This document shows, in pieces, positions 60,169 to 60,221 of a DNA stretch of 60,221 nt (its first letter is position 1; each line of letters starts with the position of its first letter). Position numbers and translations under genes: made by a program. The stretch comes from SB21 sp964415295. GTDB lineage: Bacteria; CLD3; SB21. The stretch lies in assembly GCA_964415295.1 (NCBI GenBank), contig CAYPYN010000011.1, forward strand, positions 1 to 60,221, read 5' to 3'. Below the pieces are notes generated by a model. It worked only from the letters and a program-made list of their open reading frames with translations. It was not told the origin of the DNA and made no database searches.

Positions 60169-60221
60169 TTACTTCAGGATCTTAGTAACGACACCGGCGC
60201 CGACGGTTCTTCCGCCTTCAC
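60169..60221 (-). CDS. tuf: Elongation factor Tu, C-terminal end (partial)
   Basis: The last 16 codons read EGGRTVGAGVVTKILK and a TAA stop; the rest lies beyond the window. This is the conserved EF-Tu C-terminus. Its place before tRNA-Trp and secE agrees. Confidence 0.97.
   Translation of the reverse strand, partial: EGGRTVGAGVVTKILK

Overview
The window is about 60 kb from a bacterial genome of moderate GC, probably a member of the FCB group (Bacteroidota, Ignavibacteriota and relatives); I cannot fix the phylum. Three things point there. Eleven promoters share the form TTG, exactly 20 bases, then TAnnTT, close to the Bacteroidota primary-sigma consensus (TTTG / TAnnTTTG). There is a TonB-dependent receptor with an N-terminal carboxypeptidase-regulatory-like domain. 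There are several lipoproteins and outer-membrane barrel proteins. A run of ten Ns inside rpsO shows this is a draft or scaffolded assembly.

Left part, 1-12.3 kb: an accessory, defence-like island. It opens with a solo copy of a palindromic repeat (3-85), then an unknown gene overlapping an ADP-ribosylglycohydrolase. Next comes a two-gene restriction-modification module: a PLD-nuclease/SNF2-helicase and an Eco57I-like methylase whose target-recognition part is markedly AT-rich. It is followed by a train of small genes: a WGR-like protein, a membrane protein, a GIY-YIG protein and three different putative PD-(D/E)XK nucleases.

Middle part, 12.4-31.3 kb: mixed single genes. These include an SRAP/YedK DNA-crosslink protein, secreted proteins, a quinone-oxidoreductase-like enzyme, a DinB-fold protein with a histone-like lysine tail, an SRPBCC protein, a membrane AraC-type regulator, a TonB receptor with a partner barrel protein, a very large DUF2339 membrane protein overlapping an M48 protease, a kelch-like lipoprotein, a PaiB/DUF1203 pair and tRNA-Ala. 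The most unusual feature is here, at 15173-16184. Fifteen hairpins of two kinds (A and B) alternate with a period of 97-99 bp, and a small GIY-YIG nuclease gene sits exactly where an A-to-B spacer should be. A and B share an inverted core, so this looks like a REP/BIME-type repeat family with a GIY-YIG protein in the place usually held by a RAYT transposase. This is my leading candidate for an undescribed system.

Right part, 31.3-60.2 kb: the conserved core. On the plus strand is rimP-nusA-infB-ylxP-rbfA-truB-ribF-rpsO-pnp followed by an M16 peptidase and a MerR-like regulator. On the minus strand a compact operon encodes a HEPN-like protein, an ATP-grasp ligase, a circularly permuted ATP-grasp ligase, a carboxylate-amine ligase and PspA; it looks like a pathway for an unknown amide-linked metabolite or peptide modification. 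Then come tRNA-Thr, an SDR, and the classic tuf-tRNA-Trp-secE-nusG-rplK-rplA-rplJ-rplL-rpoB-rpoC cluster, read right to left, with structured RNA between rplJ and rplL and a terminator-like hairpin between rplL and rpoB.
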